DNA of 64,000 nucleotides from Ostrinia nubilalis (lineage: Eukaryota > Arthropoda > Insecta > Lepidoptera > Crambidae): the NCBI RefSeq assembly GCF_963855985.1, contig NC_087095.1, positions 11,046,001-11,110,000 on the forward strand, written 5' to 3'. The notes under the pieces are model-generated. The model had not been told where the DNA came from. It ran no database searches and saw nothing but the letters and a program-made list of their open reading frames with translations. Within the stretch, counting starts at the first letter, position 1. Each line of letters opens with the position of its first letter. The position numbers and the translations under genes are program-made. This document shows, piece after piece, positions 1 to 11,228 of the stretch.

Positions 1-1100
1 TCATATAGACACCAACTTTAACCCCCCTTTTAAATATACAGAAAGATATAAACAAAAAAAACTTTATGATAAGCTACAGTACTTCAGAGATTTGACACTA
101 CGATAATTTGATAGAGATAAGTGTATTGTAGAGTCATGTCTTCACTTTTTATTGCATAATTATAATTTAATTTTACTTCCTTTAACATAAGTAGCCGAGA
201 AAAGTACCTGACGATGCAATATAGGGTACCTACTTTTGAACTTGTTTAATAGCTCCTTTCTTTCCTTTGAGAGAACTATCTATTTAACAGCGAAGGCCGA
301 ACTTATAACAACTACGCTACGACAACTTGTCGAAGTTAAACAACTTTTATTAAATAGGTGCACTAGAGTAGACATTTTTATAATTGCTGTTTTATAAGAT
401 TTTCATCTTCATCTTTTGATTTGTAACAACTAGGTGATCACAGCTTTAGATGTGGCCATATTAATTCCTGTTCTCACTATCAATCCATAATTTCTATGTG
501 ACCCCTTTGACAACAAAATTCCTGTTATGTGTTACCATAGGGGTCACTTAAAAATTAGGGGTTGATGGTGAAAACGGACATAAGTCAAAAGCGGCAATTG
601 GAAAATGAAGTATGTATTTAAAAAAAAATTACCTTAACAAGTTCATGTTGTACTACAACGTATAGGTAAATAATTACATAGAGCTAAGTGAGTAAATTGT
701 ACGAAAATATTATGATTTCAACTGAACAATGCAAATTATCTGGTTTCACACGATAATCGGTAATTGTCTATAATACGGACACTATTATAAACTACCCAAA
801 ACCCGTTTAAAATTAACCAAATGTTTGTCTATTCGTAAACAAAACCCAATTTTAGGGAAACCTATGAACCGAATCCAATTAAAGTTCTAATACACACAGC
901 GCTATAAAATCACAGAGTTTGCAATATTGAAAAATGTAATTAATATTGAGGTGAGCTAGGTGGCCAATTAATATTGAATGTGTGGACTATTAGTATGAAA
1001 ATTGGCACTGTAGAAGTATATAATGGGTTATATAAATTGATGCAAATGGTCATATAACTTTTTATGAATGAATAATACTTATGTATTCTAAGTTTTTGAG
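1..1100. other. AT-rich sequence, no gene seen
   Basis: No open frame with convincing codon use, no RNA gene and no clear repeat boundary is visible here. Confidence 0.6.
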
Positions 1101-1125
1101 ATGTTTATACATGCTACGTTTGGCC

Positions 1126-1290
1126 TCATTGTTACGTTTGGTCTGCTCCTTAAGTATAAGGAGCAGACCCGACGAACTTCGTACCGCCTATGTTCATTAA
1201 AAATAATATACGATTCTAATGAAGAAATAATTTTCCAAATCGGTCCAGTAGTTTCAATACAAACAAACAAACAAAACTCTAAATAATATT
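1126..1290 (+). repeat. Lepidopteran SINE/LINE-tail-like repeat with a perfect hairpin
   Basis: The stretch contains CCGACGAACTTCGTACCGCC followed by TCGGTCCAGTAGTTTCAATA and an (ACAA)n tail. This resembles the repeat at 14586..14790 (GACCCGGCGAACTTTGTTCC ... AAATCGGTTCAGCCGTTC). At 1140..1169 there is a perfect 13-bp inverted repeat (GGTCTGCTCCTTA) with a 4-nt spacer. Family assignment is from general resemblance only. Confidence 0.5.
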
Positions 1291-1299
1291 AGTGCAGAT

Positions 1300-1680
1300 A
1301 GTAAGTCTTTCTTGTCGATCAGTGAGGTCATTTTACACTGATCTCGTAATCTTTTTTCTTCTCACAATCCTGCTCTCAATATTCTCCTCATAAATCCGGA
1401 TTTATATTCGATTCTGCCCCCATTACAGCAATTCGTCTGTGGAATGCTCTACCTATTGAGATAAAATGTTCCCGTCCAAATACGCCTTGAAGAAATCACT
1501 CCGTGAACACCATCTTAGCATTTTTCAGTAGTGACCTTTTCATTTACATTTAGGTACTCCATATTCTCTTTATGTCTATTAATAATTATCTTACGACTTT
1601 CTTTATATGGTCTACTAGCAGAAGTTGTACTTACGAGTATCTATAAATAGAATAAAGAAACACGTTTGTTATTTTGGTTA
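1300..1680 (+). pseudogene. 3' remnant of a non-LTR retrotransposon ORF2
   Basis: Around 1404..1470 the plus strand reads FDSAPITAIRLWNALPIEIK, followed in another frame by a lysine-rich segment. The phrase R-L-W-N-x-L-P is typical of the extreme C-terminus of Jockey/CR1-type ORF2 proteins, just after the reverse transcriptase. No RT motifs are present, the frame is broken, and the fragment ends in an AATAAAGAAA-type tail near 1655. It is a 5'-truncated, decayed LINE copy. Confidence 0.5.
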
Positions 1681-1689
1681 AATGTAAGG

Positions 1690-4030
1690 ATTCATTTCAA
1701 TATTTCCAATATTATTAACACATATCGTCCATTTGCGACGACACTGTGATATATCAAAAACAGTGGTTTTACAGAAATCGACTTTTTAACTTTTGAATGA
1801 CCATAACTCTTAAAAGAAGGTTAGGATTACCTAATTGTGTATGAAACGTTTAAAGATTAACTATTAATGAATTTAAATATTTATAGTAAGACATAACTTT
1901 GCGTCTAAATTGATGAAATTAAAGCGATTGAAAAAAAAAGAGACAACTTATCACGTTGTTCTAGTAAAAAATAATATTTTGAATATGGTAAGTTTAGTTG
2001 TCACGTTGAAGATGATGTAAAAAAATATATTTATATAAGTCATTATTTAGATAACACGTTGATCTTGAAAATTTTTATTTTATTTTAATAACATTACAAT
2101 CAGTAAAAATGAGGTAATTTTTGGAACAGGCGAATATTTCGCTTTGCCATGTTAAATTGCACTTATAAAAGTATTATCTAAGTAGACAGACAGTTGTATA
2201 CATACAATAGTTAAGCTCACATTAAGTTTTCTTATTCTAAAAACGAATGCTTATCAAAATAAACGAAAAACTCTCAAAAGCAAAACCACGTAAACTACTA
2301 GTTAAAAAAAACACAGTAAGAGAAACTGTACTAAGTATGTATGTATGCAGAAGAAAAAATTGTAGGTAGGTACCTACTAGGTTAGTAAATAGATGTTTTT
2401 TAACTGACTAGTTATGACAATTTAATCCTAAAATTATCAAAGCAAAAATCGCCGTCTCCGGCGCATAAAATGGCAAAAAAGCGACATTTTGGTACCTTTT
2501 AGGGTGTTTTAATTTTTTATACTTATTTAAAATTAAATTTATAAAAGTTATTTAAATAATGTATTAATAGTGAAAAATAACAACCACTATAAATAATGTA
2601 ACCATTTTATTGGCGTAGTTTTTCTGAAATAGTTATACCTATTGCAATGTTATTATACAAAACAATGTTGCGCCCGCCAAAGTATATTTGGGCAAGAAGC
2701 GATAAAATTCCACCAATTGCTGATTATCTGTAATTATATTAAAACATTAAAATACTTTTTTTGCAGAAAGCAAAACATAGCCAATACAGCTAAGTAACAT
2801 TGAATAATTACATAAATAAATAAATATCTGGAGTCATCCAACGCATTGCTATTCTAGCATACTTCTACTAATAGATAATTTTGCTAGCTATCGTCTTAGA
2901 TGAAGCTAATCTAAGGCTATCGTATGTTAATATAAAATATTTTGCTTGTTGTGTCTGTAAAAACAGACAGTCGTATAAGTATGTTTTATTTGCACTGTAT
3001 TTCTAGTATTTGAACTATTCTTCAAAACGAATGTATGTTTATCAGTCTACATCTACTCGTATTAGTTCCGACGTTATTATAGCTCAAAGAGACCCTTTCA
3101 CAGCGCTCGCATAGCGCTGTTAGTCATGTTGTCGGATTAGGTTGTGGAATTCCTTCAGGCAGTGCATCGCCACAAATGTTAACCTTTGCTTTTTTGCATT
3201 GCTAGTCCCCATCTGTAATGATATCTGGAGTTTAGTATTACTGTTTAGCGTATACAACGTGACAAGTAGATATACCATTCAATTTCAATAACATGTATTC
3301 TGCAATAACAGAACATCAACAAATGACCTACAACATATTTCCAATATAGGAAAAATTTTCATCATCTACAACGTTACTAGTTAAGATGTCCCGATGATAC
3401 TTCGATTTTCTTACAAGAATAACGTGACATATAAATAATTTATCTTTTACTTCGCTTTTTGTTTTAGAAGAACACTGTGATAAGTATGACGTGCCACATT
3501 GTCGAATAAAATAAAAATATTTTAAAAACTTACCTTTGTCATCAATACCGCGGTATCCTCGAGATGTCACGTTTTTCTTAAAAACGAAGAGCACCTCACA
3601 TCTCAAAGCGCAGGTGGCAACTGAACTGTCACAGTGTCGAAGCCAACTAGATCGCCGAACGAGCCAGCGCTATAACGTAATACTTTGTCTCTTTCTCTCA
3701 TAGTATTGTTGTTTTTGGAGTAACAAATACCCTGTTTTTGGAGATAAAAGAACGCAAGATCGCGGTTCAGAATTTCGGTAAAACAAAAAATCGTATATGT
3801 CGAGATGTCACAGTGTCGTCGCAAATGGGCGATATGGAGAAAAGCTATATTTATTACCATACCAATATTGTGGTCTATTTGTACTCGCAATATTCCTTAA
3901 GGTGTAGTAACTGTCACGTTACACATAACTATTCCATTCATGACTTTGTCCTCAAATAGTTAATTATAATTCAATCAACTGGGGGTAATACGATGCTAGT
4001 TAATTTAAGTAGGCTACTAATAATTTCAGT
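1690..4030. other. AT-rich non-coding sequence
   Basis: No credible gene. Between 3550 and 3830 the short words GAGATGTCAC and TGTCACAGTGTCG each occur twice, and on the minus strand a donor-like AAAG|GTAAGT lies near 3531. These suggest a decayed repeat or an unassigned 5' exon, but nothing more can be supported. Confidence 0.5.
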
Positions 4031-4050
4031 CTTAAATTAATTACATCACC

Positions 4051-4169
4051 TATACTTATAATAAATCTGTAGAGATGTCAATTCTGTACATGAAATATAT
4101 TTTCAAAATAACTATCAGGGGGTGATTAGTGATCGATACTGATGCCAAAAATGCAATCAGTAAAATTTT
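4051..4169 (+). repeat. Dispersed repeat, copy 1 (inverse of 38662..38779)
   Basis: About 119 bp here match the reverse complement of 38662..38779 almost base for base. The shared block runs from a TATACTTATAATAAATCTGT end to a GATGCCAAAAATGCAATCAG end. The other copy lies just outside the right end of the Polinton next to a (CAGA)n tract, so this is a dispersed LINE/SINE tail and not part of the virus. Confidence 0.75.
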
Positions 4170-4383
4170 GTGTGTGTTCAAGGTACGAATACATGTAGGA
4201 AAACGAAATTTTTTGGAGGTAACACCACAAATGAAAAATCAGTTTTTATGTAATTACCTTTATTAGTCATACCCTTACTTATTTACTAAAAATTCACACA
4301 TACAGTTTCACTAGTGTGCCGCGGTACACACGTCATTGCGGAACACTGACATGACTGCTTTCAATCATGGTCTTAAATGTTAA

Positions 4384-4520
4384 ATGTGTAACTTAGGGTA
4401 CGTATTAATAAATGAAAACATATTATTATTACAAAGACAAATTACAAAAACATATTACAAAAACAATTTAAAAACATATTATAAAACCATATTACAAAAA
4501 CATAATAAGAGTTTATTACA
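4384..4520 (+). repeat. Imperfect ACATATTACAAAA tandem repeat
   Basis: Five or so degenerate copies of ACATATTACAAAA follow one another. The open frame across them reads only Lys/Asn/Tyr/Thr and is judged non-coding. Confidence 0.5.
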
Positions 4521-5028
4521 TTTTATAAGACTAAATATGAATACATTCCTTTATTTCCTTTATTTTTGAAGATTTTGGAGTATACAATAAAATAGTAAGG
4601 TTTCTGATAACAGAAAGAAACCGAGCAAAGAACATGCTATTGTTAGTTGAATTCTGAGAAATCTTTCTTGTGAATCTATCATAAACATTGCTTTGTAGGT
4701 ACATGTCTGTGCAGGCACGTGCCGACATAAGAACTTATTACTAAGAAAAATACGTATAATATATAAGTATATTCCTAACTAACTACATATTCATCTATCT
4801 GATGAATGGTTGATGATAGGACTAATGTTTTTGGCGTTACTCTTAATTAATTACTTAATTAGTCACTACATACACTTCAATACACAGAACAGATTATTAT
4901 TTACTTCTAGTGTTCGTTGTCCTCACTTAATTCAACATCATCTTCACTTTATGAGCCAGGGAATTTGCGCGTCTTGATTTTCAACAGCTGCATTTTCAGC
5001 TCTGAAGGATGATTATGTGTATTAAGTA

Positions 5029-5961
5029 TCAGAAACTTAAAAACCACTCCTCCGCGCCATTGGAATTTTGTGTTGCCTGAAAAGATAAAATCGAATTAAT
5101 TATAATGCTGTCAAGGACAGGAATTAAAAAGAAATTCAAAAACAAAATAAAGATGTCAGACTTTCGAACAAATGCAATACGGCTTTTCATTTTTGCTCTC
5201 TTCATAATTTGTCATGAAATCAAATCAAATTATCAAATGCATAGGTAAAAGTAATATTATGTTTAATTAGCTAAAATAATTATTTAAAATATATTTTCGA
5301 GTATTACCTTAGTTGTTTCCAGTTTGGTGCAAGTCGGGCAGAACCATTCGCCGTCTGGCGGCTCCAGGATGCCAACACACGAGTAATGGAACCACTGGTA
5401 GTGGCACGCTTTAGCATCACATCCGATCATTTTTGAATTGTATATGTATTTTCCACATATGCAGAACTCGCTATCCCTGTGTTCTTGTTTATCTTCTGGT
5501 GCCTCCTGGGTATAAACTGGTACCTCGTAGGTATCAACAGGTGCCTCTTGGATATGAACAGGTGCCTCCTGTGTGTAAACAGGTGCCTCCTGGGTATAAA
5601 CAGGCGCCTCCTGGGTACAAACAGGAGCTGCCTGGGTGTAAACAGGTGCCTCCTGCGCACAAACAGGTGCCTCCTGGGTGTAAACGGGTGCTTCCTGGGT
5701 ACAAACAGGTGCCTCCTGGGTACAAATCGTTTCATCAACCTCTTCGTCATACTGCTTGTCCTCAAAAGGCAGCACGTTACAAATGTGTGCAGCGTAACGC
5801 CACCTCTTCATGCAGCACTTTCTGCAGAACTGACTCTCAGTGCCATGTCGCCAGAACAGGTGCTGTACCAAAGTTTTGTAATCCTTGTACATAATGTTAC
5901 AGTGTCCGCACGGGTAAATAATGTCGGTGGACGCCACCGCGTCTTTCACAGCTATTTTCAT
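5029..5961 (-). CDS. PHD-finger / C2H2 protein with heptad repeat, two exons
   Basis: Predicted chromatin-associated protein of about 233 aa; recognised by domain, not by name. I use the ATG at 5961; the upstream in-frame extension begins with GTG. The N-terminal third has Cys/His pairs of zinc-finger type (C-G-H-C, then H-x4-H, then C-x2-C and H-x-C). The middle is about 11 tandem copies of a TQEAPV(C/Y) heptad. The C-terminus is a full C4HC3 PHD finger of the ING type (CICGK ... MIGCDA ... WFHYSCVG ... GEWFCPTC), a fold that usually reads histone H3K4 methylation. Exon 1 (5308..5961) ends at a good donor, AACTAAG|GTAATA. A TTATCTTTTCAG acceptor opens exon 2 (5029..5076), which adds 15 codons and a TGA in the right frame. 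Without splicing the protein would end 9 codons into the intron. Host gene or old transposon cargo cannot be told apart from the sequence alone. Confidence 0.7.
5500..5727 (-). repeat. 21-bp coding minisatellite (TQEAPVC/Y heptads)
   Basis: About 11 copies of a 21-bp unit (plus strand GTGCCTCCTGGGTAYAAACAG) lie inside the PHD gene. Because 21 is divisible by 3 and the unit has few stop words, several other frames are also open across it; these are shadows. Confidence 0.85.
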
Positions 5962-6003
5962 TTTTAGACGAGAGCAAATACCGGGATTATAGAACCGTAT
6001 CAC

Positions 6004-6690
6004 TTCGATGAAATGTAAATATTGAATAGCTACTAACCCTCTAAATCCTTTCCGATATATAGGTGCGAATATTACTAAGTACTTTCATTAGCTAATTGAG
6101 GCAATTTGTTAATTATGTTTATGACAAAAATAGCACGAGTGCTTTTTACCCACTTAAGCCTTCCGAGGAATGTGTGGGAAAAAACTTGCTAATGACTTTA
6201 TATTAAGATAACGACAAATATTTAAGAATATCAATTTGTTTATTATACTTAAGTACTGCAAATTGATTTATAATGATAGGCTTAGGCTTCTACATCTAAG
6301 AATACAAGCAAGAAAGTAACTCTATGTTGTGTTATATTTCACGCCTAATCGTTTACAAGGATATCTTTAGTGGCAATAATCTTGAAGGTGTGAGAATCTA
6401 ACTCCTTTAATTCAAAGCTTAAAGCAATCCTGTATCATACGTTCAGGTACTAAGAATTTATTATGCTCACAATGTAAAGATACGTAGTCGATATCAGCTG
6501 GTTAGGTATCCTTCATCCCATCTTAGAGTGCCTAAGTAGCTCCTGCTTTGAATAGAAGAGCTCTAGTTATCTTTTTAAGTAGAGCGGCACAAAGAATACA
6601 GTACAAAAGGCGGTACGTTGGAGCACCTCCCTCCCTTAGATTGGTCTCGGATTGAATTGAAAGTAAGCTTTACTTAGAAGTGGTGTTTGA
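6004..6690. other. No gene seen
   Basis: AT-rich sequence upstream of the PHD gene. It would hold that gene's promoter, but no specific element can be called. Confidence 0.5.
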
Positions 6691-8470
6691 GAAGATATAC
6701 TATGGGGTTTATTGTGCAAACTAAGCGTTTGTGGGATGGGTCAATTTCCCAAACACATTTTTTGAGCGGCGTAGCTGAAAATCATATGTTTTTTATGACA
6801 TAGAACTTTGATTTTTTTTTACACGAAAATATACAGAGGTTCCATTTTGAGGACAACATTATTAATGAGTATTTTCTTTTACAAATTCGACAAAAAATAA
6901 TTGAACTAAGCGTTTCTAATTTTGGTGCAGTGTCCACATCCTTAATTTCTTACAATATGTATTTTTTTAGCTGAAGATCAAAACAGAACTTAGGGAAAAA
7001 GTATATTTTTGGATTATACAATCTATCTATTATCTAAGATTACCAAATTAAGCAAGTTTCCCAAATAACTGTGATTAAGTCACGTCCTTAAGTTTTGTCC
7101 GCGAAAAATTTATGATTTTGGTGTCAATAATGAAATAGCTCGTCAGTTTCTTTAAAGATCAAACAGGATTTAAACACTCCCATCATTCGTTAGGTTTAGT
7201 ACCGCCCCCGCGAGCAGTGACGGCAGACGGGTGCAAGACCTCTGCGTCTTCCCGCCAAAAACGTAAATGTGTTGTTTTTTTTTAAACGGACAACAATTCT
7301 GCAATTTTGGTGTCTTTTTGTATAAGATTTCTAAGCTATTCTTTTTAGTTGAATTCCTCGTATAATGTAAAGGAACTGTTTTCATACCATGTGTTAAAAT
7401 GTTATTGTTATATTTAAAACAGATTTCATATAATTTAGCTTTTTCAACGAGAATCTAATTTTGGTGAGTCAATTTTGATGTTTTTGGTGGTGCACCAAAG
7501 CATTTTTAACCGACTCAACTCCGTCAATTGTGAACCGATTTTCAAAATTCTTTTTTTGTTCTATAGGGTACACTTATGTGGTGGTCCCATTGTCACCAAG
7601 TCAGGATCTGATGATGGGATCCTAGGGAAACCGAGAGTAAACCTCAAATTTTGTAGGAATGCAATACGTTTTCTAAAGTTATTCAAGTAGTCATCATCTA
7701 ATGTTGATGAGGTGATGATGGAAGGTAAAACTCCTTAACGCTTAGGAGTTGGAGGATAATTATTTAAATATTTTAGGTAGGTATGTATATACAGTTGTAT
7801 TATTTCAGGTATTTAAGATGAGCTGATGATGAAAGGTCAAACAACATAAGTTAGGAGTTAGATGATACTCAATACTCATTTGTTGATACATACATTGACA
7901 CATGATACATTGATACTTTTTAGTTGCCGATATTTTAAGTAGGGAGCCTGTATTTTGCTAGGAAGATTATTTACACTTGGATTGTGATTAAGACTATAAT
8001 TTTCCATTACAAAATGGAAAATTATAGTCTTAATCACATTAAACATAAGTACTGTCCCTCTTCAGTGACAATAACAAGGACTAATCAACTAAAAAGTATG
8101 AAAAAAAATAATTTTAACAAAAAAATTAAAACTGACGCCAACAATCACTTAAAAGTAGAAAATAAGTACGTCGTTATTTATTTATTAGGACAATATACCA
8201 TGATTAATATTTTTGGAGTCGGTGCTGGTAAATTTAAAACCATTTCTTAAGCTTGGCACTAAGATATGACCGACTGACAGCATATTTTCTAATTTTGGTG
8301 CTTTAATATAAATTTTGGTGTTCTCTTAATTTTGGTGTAAGGAAAATCTAAAAAACTACTGGACAAAATTTAATGTCTTAATCATTTTAGAAACAGTATA
8401 AGTTTCCAATAAATTTGATCTATAATTAAAGAATAAAAATACACAAATAACAATTTCCACCAAAATTAGG
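6690..8470. repeat. Decayed composite repeat rich in AATTTTGGTG words
   Basis: The word (A/G)ATTTTGGTG occurs at 6918, 7114, 7303, 7457, 8291, 8311 and 8328, and inverted at 8458. The segment 8165..8260 (TTATTTATTAGGAC ... ACCATGATTAATATTTTTGGAGTCGGTGC) is a diverged relative of the hairpin at 53677..54010. The segment 7507..7680 (ACCGACTC... GAACCGATTTTCAAAATTC) resembles the repeat at 53195..53640. No transposase is readable; the short open frames here are considered chance. Confidence 0.5.
7983..8038. repeat. Perfect 26-bp inverted repeat
   Basis: TGTGATTAAGACTATAATTT... at 7983..8008 and its exact complement at 8013..8038 are separated by ACAA, giving a perfect 26-bp hairpin stem inside the composite repeat. 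Confidence 0.9.
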
Positions 8471-11220
8471 CAAAAATATGCACTTGTTGAAATTCACCCG
8501 GATAGAAGAATTCCTGATGCGAATACGATAGGATGACATATTTTATGAAGGGAAACGTTAAACAGGCATAGATTATGCTTCTCATTTGTCTCCTTTCCAA
8601 CTTTGACTGTACCTTCAGAAACTTTAAAGGCCAATGTATAACCCACTTAATTTTAAGCTGCATGTGTCAAACAAGGCTGTATGTTTCTTTAATAAAGATA
8701 AATAAAAAATAAAAAACATACCTAGTCAACAAAAATGTACATTAAGTAAACAAAGTCTTGTAAGAAAAATATAAAGTTATAGTATACCTACTTCTTAAAT
8801 ATTATGATTGGAGGAGTTTATGTTTTTGCTCTAAAAGTTCCTATCTAGATGGAACGTTACTACCTACATAACGTTACATACATAGAACGTTATTACATAC
8901 ACTATGACACCCGAAATATTAAGGCGTTTCTTGCTTAGTTAGGTTACAAAAAGATTTCTTGTGTACCTTATTTATGCATATTTAGACTTCAGTGTGTTGA
9001 CGTTTCTAAATAAATATGTTATCATCAATAGAAGATGTTAGACAACGTAGAGTCATAAAACTTTTAAATTAGTGCAGCCAAAAATGTTATACCTATTCAT
9101 CGCCATGAAAAAAGACATCAATATGCAACACAAAATAGAGCACACATTTTGGACAAATATTTATTGTTTAAATGCAGTATTTTCCATAACTCTGTTATAG
9201 GCAAATTAATACAGCCCATTCATTGCGCGTTCGATTCCGCGTCGGGCGATTTATCAACACGAATCGAAATAGGTTGCAATTAAATTAAGCGGCATTCATA
9301 TTTTTGAAAATATCACATGCATTGTCTCCAATTTAGTGCACGCATGGCAACACTAGAAGGGATTAAGCCGTGCACCGAAATACCGAATGGTGTTAGCTCG
9401 GTCCGGATTTTGCTGATGCTGTGTTCCGTAGATAGAGCCGTATCTATTTCAGATCATAAATTCTTATCACCTTATCTTTTTTATGACTAAAGGCACGTAA
9501 TACTTTCTTCAAAAAACCCTCATTTTTCTTTGGCCTACAGTAACAGGCAATCATGATCTGGGCGTGATTATTGCATTCTGACAACTGCAATCTAATATTT
9601 GATGACTCTCACAAAATCTGATCTATGTTTTTTTAGTTCTCCATTCCTTATATTTTGCAGAACATACCTAAACTAGGCTAAGGTTTTGAAGCTTAGTTAC
9701 TTACTTGGCTGCATTTTAACATTTAGACCAAACTCACTAGCTTGTCTCTTTCTTGAATATACATAGATTAATATTAGTGTCGGTTCATACTACGTGTCAT
9801 AATATAACTCTGCAAGTAGTCGGTTTTTAATTACGAGTACACGCCGTGTGTGGAATACTGTAAAGTTGGTCCTTGACTTCAGTTTACATAGCTGTACAGT
9901 GTACACTACGAGTATACTGAGCACCGCTGCGCCCACACGCTACACGATAGCTTCGCGCGTCGCTTACAGCGGCCCTCATCTTGAGCTTTACTGCAAAAGT
10001 TGGGCGGAAATATTTAAAGTTACCCCGCGATGTCAACGAAAACTTTAACTTAACGCAAGTGACTCAACAATGGGAGGCATGGTGTCTCGACTGCACTTGC
10101 CGGATTAAAATAGCTATTGTACACGAATCAGCGAAGTTTTACTTTGGGAAACAAAAAGACTAGACTAGAAAATGGATTTAATTTACGTAGAATATATTAC
10201 TCATTAGTGAAGGTTGTGATGTTTACTTTGGGCGCGACGAATATTGTGTTTCCAGGTAGAAAAAAATTCTTGTTATTAAACAGAAATGTAACTGTAAGTC
10301 GGACGTGCCGAAACTCGTAACTAAACCCCTAAAAAGAAACCGAAAACATGTGATCCGGAGACGACGTAAAAAACTGCGCAAACGGCTGTCCCGAACACCC
10401 CGACATTTGCCTCTCGTTCGAATATATCTGCGTCTGACCTCATTCAATATCCTTTTTCCAAGCGAACAGTTTTATCGTCTTTGTTATTTCCACCCAATGA
10501 ACACTAACCCCTTGAAGGGAATGATTGTGACGTGCACAAAAATCTTTCTACTTCTTAAGCTCGTAAATTCGAAAGAAATATTTCACTTTGAAGCTTCAAA
10601 TGACGGTGTGGATTTCAGGTGGCACGCTAACTCGCTCGCTCTAAGTCTTAAATCAACTGAAATGAAGTATTTGAAGCGTGTATGTTCCATAATGACGACG
10701 CTTAATGCTTCACGATCATGATTAGTACCTAAGTAATTTTAAAAACGTATTTGTTTTTGTGCGAAGGATTTGAATATTCTGCATTTCTGCCCCAATGGGT
10801 CAATTCTAAAAACTATGTTCAATTCGCAAAACAGTCCAGTAAACTGCAGAGTCCAGCAGGATGGCGTTTGGCTGAAATGAACAAAAACAAACAAATAGCA
10901 CCAAAAGCATACCTATTTACGAAAATAATTCATTTATTTATTTACCGCATTTCCATGAACTCACCTTTATTTTCGTAATTTAATAAAACAAATGAAAGCA
11001 TGAATGGGAACCGAGCATATTTAAATGTATTTTCCCCATGCAAACCGGAGCTATCGTAATTACTAAAGGCTTTTATAAAATTTGTGGTTTTGGCCGATTT
11101 TGGTTTCCAATCGCAGTCCGCCGCGAATATTTTGAATATTAACGAGAAATGTATAGCGGATACATGGACTGACCATTCGGATATTAACAATGTTTTACGG
11201 AATCCGCATTGCAAAAGATA
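8471..11220. other. No gene supported; scattered GC-richer patches
   Basis: Patches at 9210..9460 and 9840..10450 are more GC-rich than their surroundings and may be host regulatory or untranslated DNA. The 138-codon Arg/Lys-rich frame at 10305..10721 begins at GTG and has no recognisable domain, so it is not called as a gene. Confidence 0.45.
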
Positions 11221-11228
11221 GGAGGCAT

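Noticed and set aside
3532..3660. Minus-strand exon-like segment ending AAAG|GTAAGT
   Set aside because: The donor is good but there is no ATG in frame, no partner exon, and nearby direct repeats suggest a transposon.
5427..5967. Four other long frames over the PHD gene
   Set aside because: Shadows of the 21-bp coding minisatellite; only the minus frame with the PHD finger makes domain sense.
10305..10721. 138-codon Arg/Lys-rich open frame
   Set aside because: Starts at GTG, no domain, low-complexity basic start and no splice support; probably chance in GC-patchy DNA.
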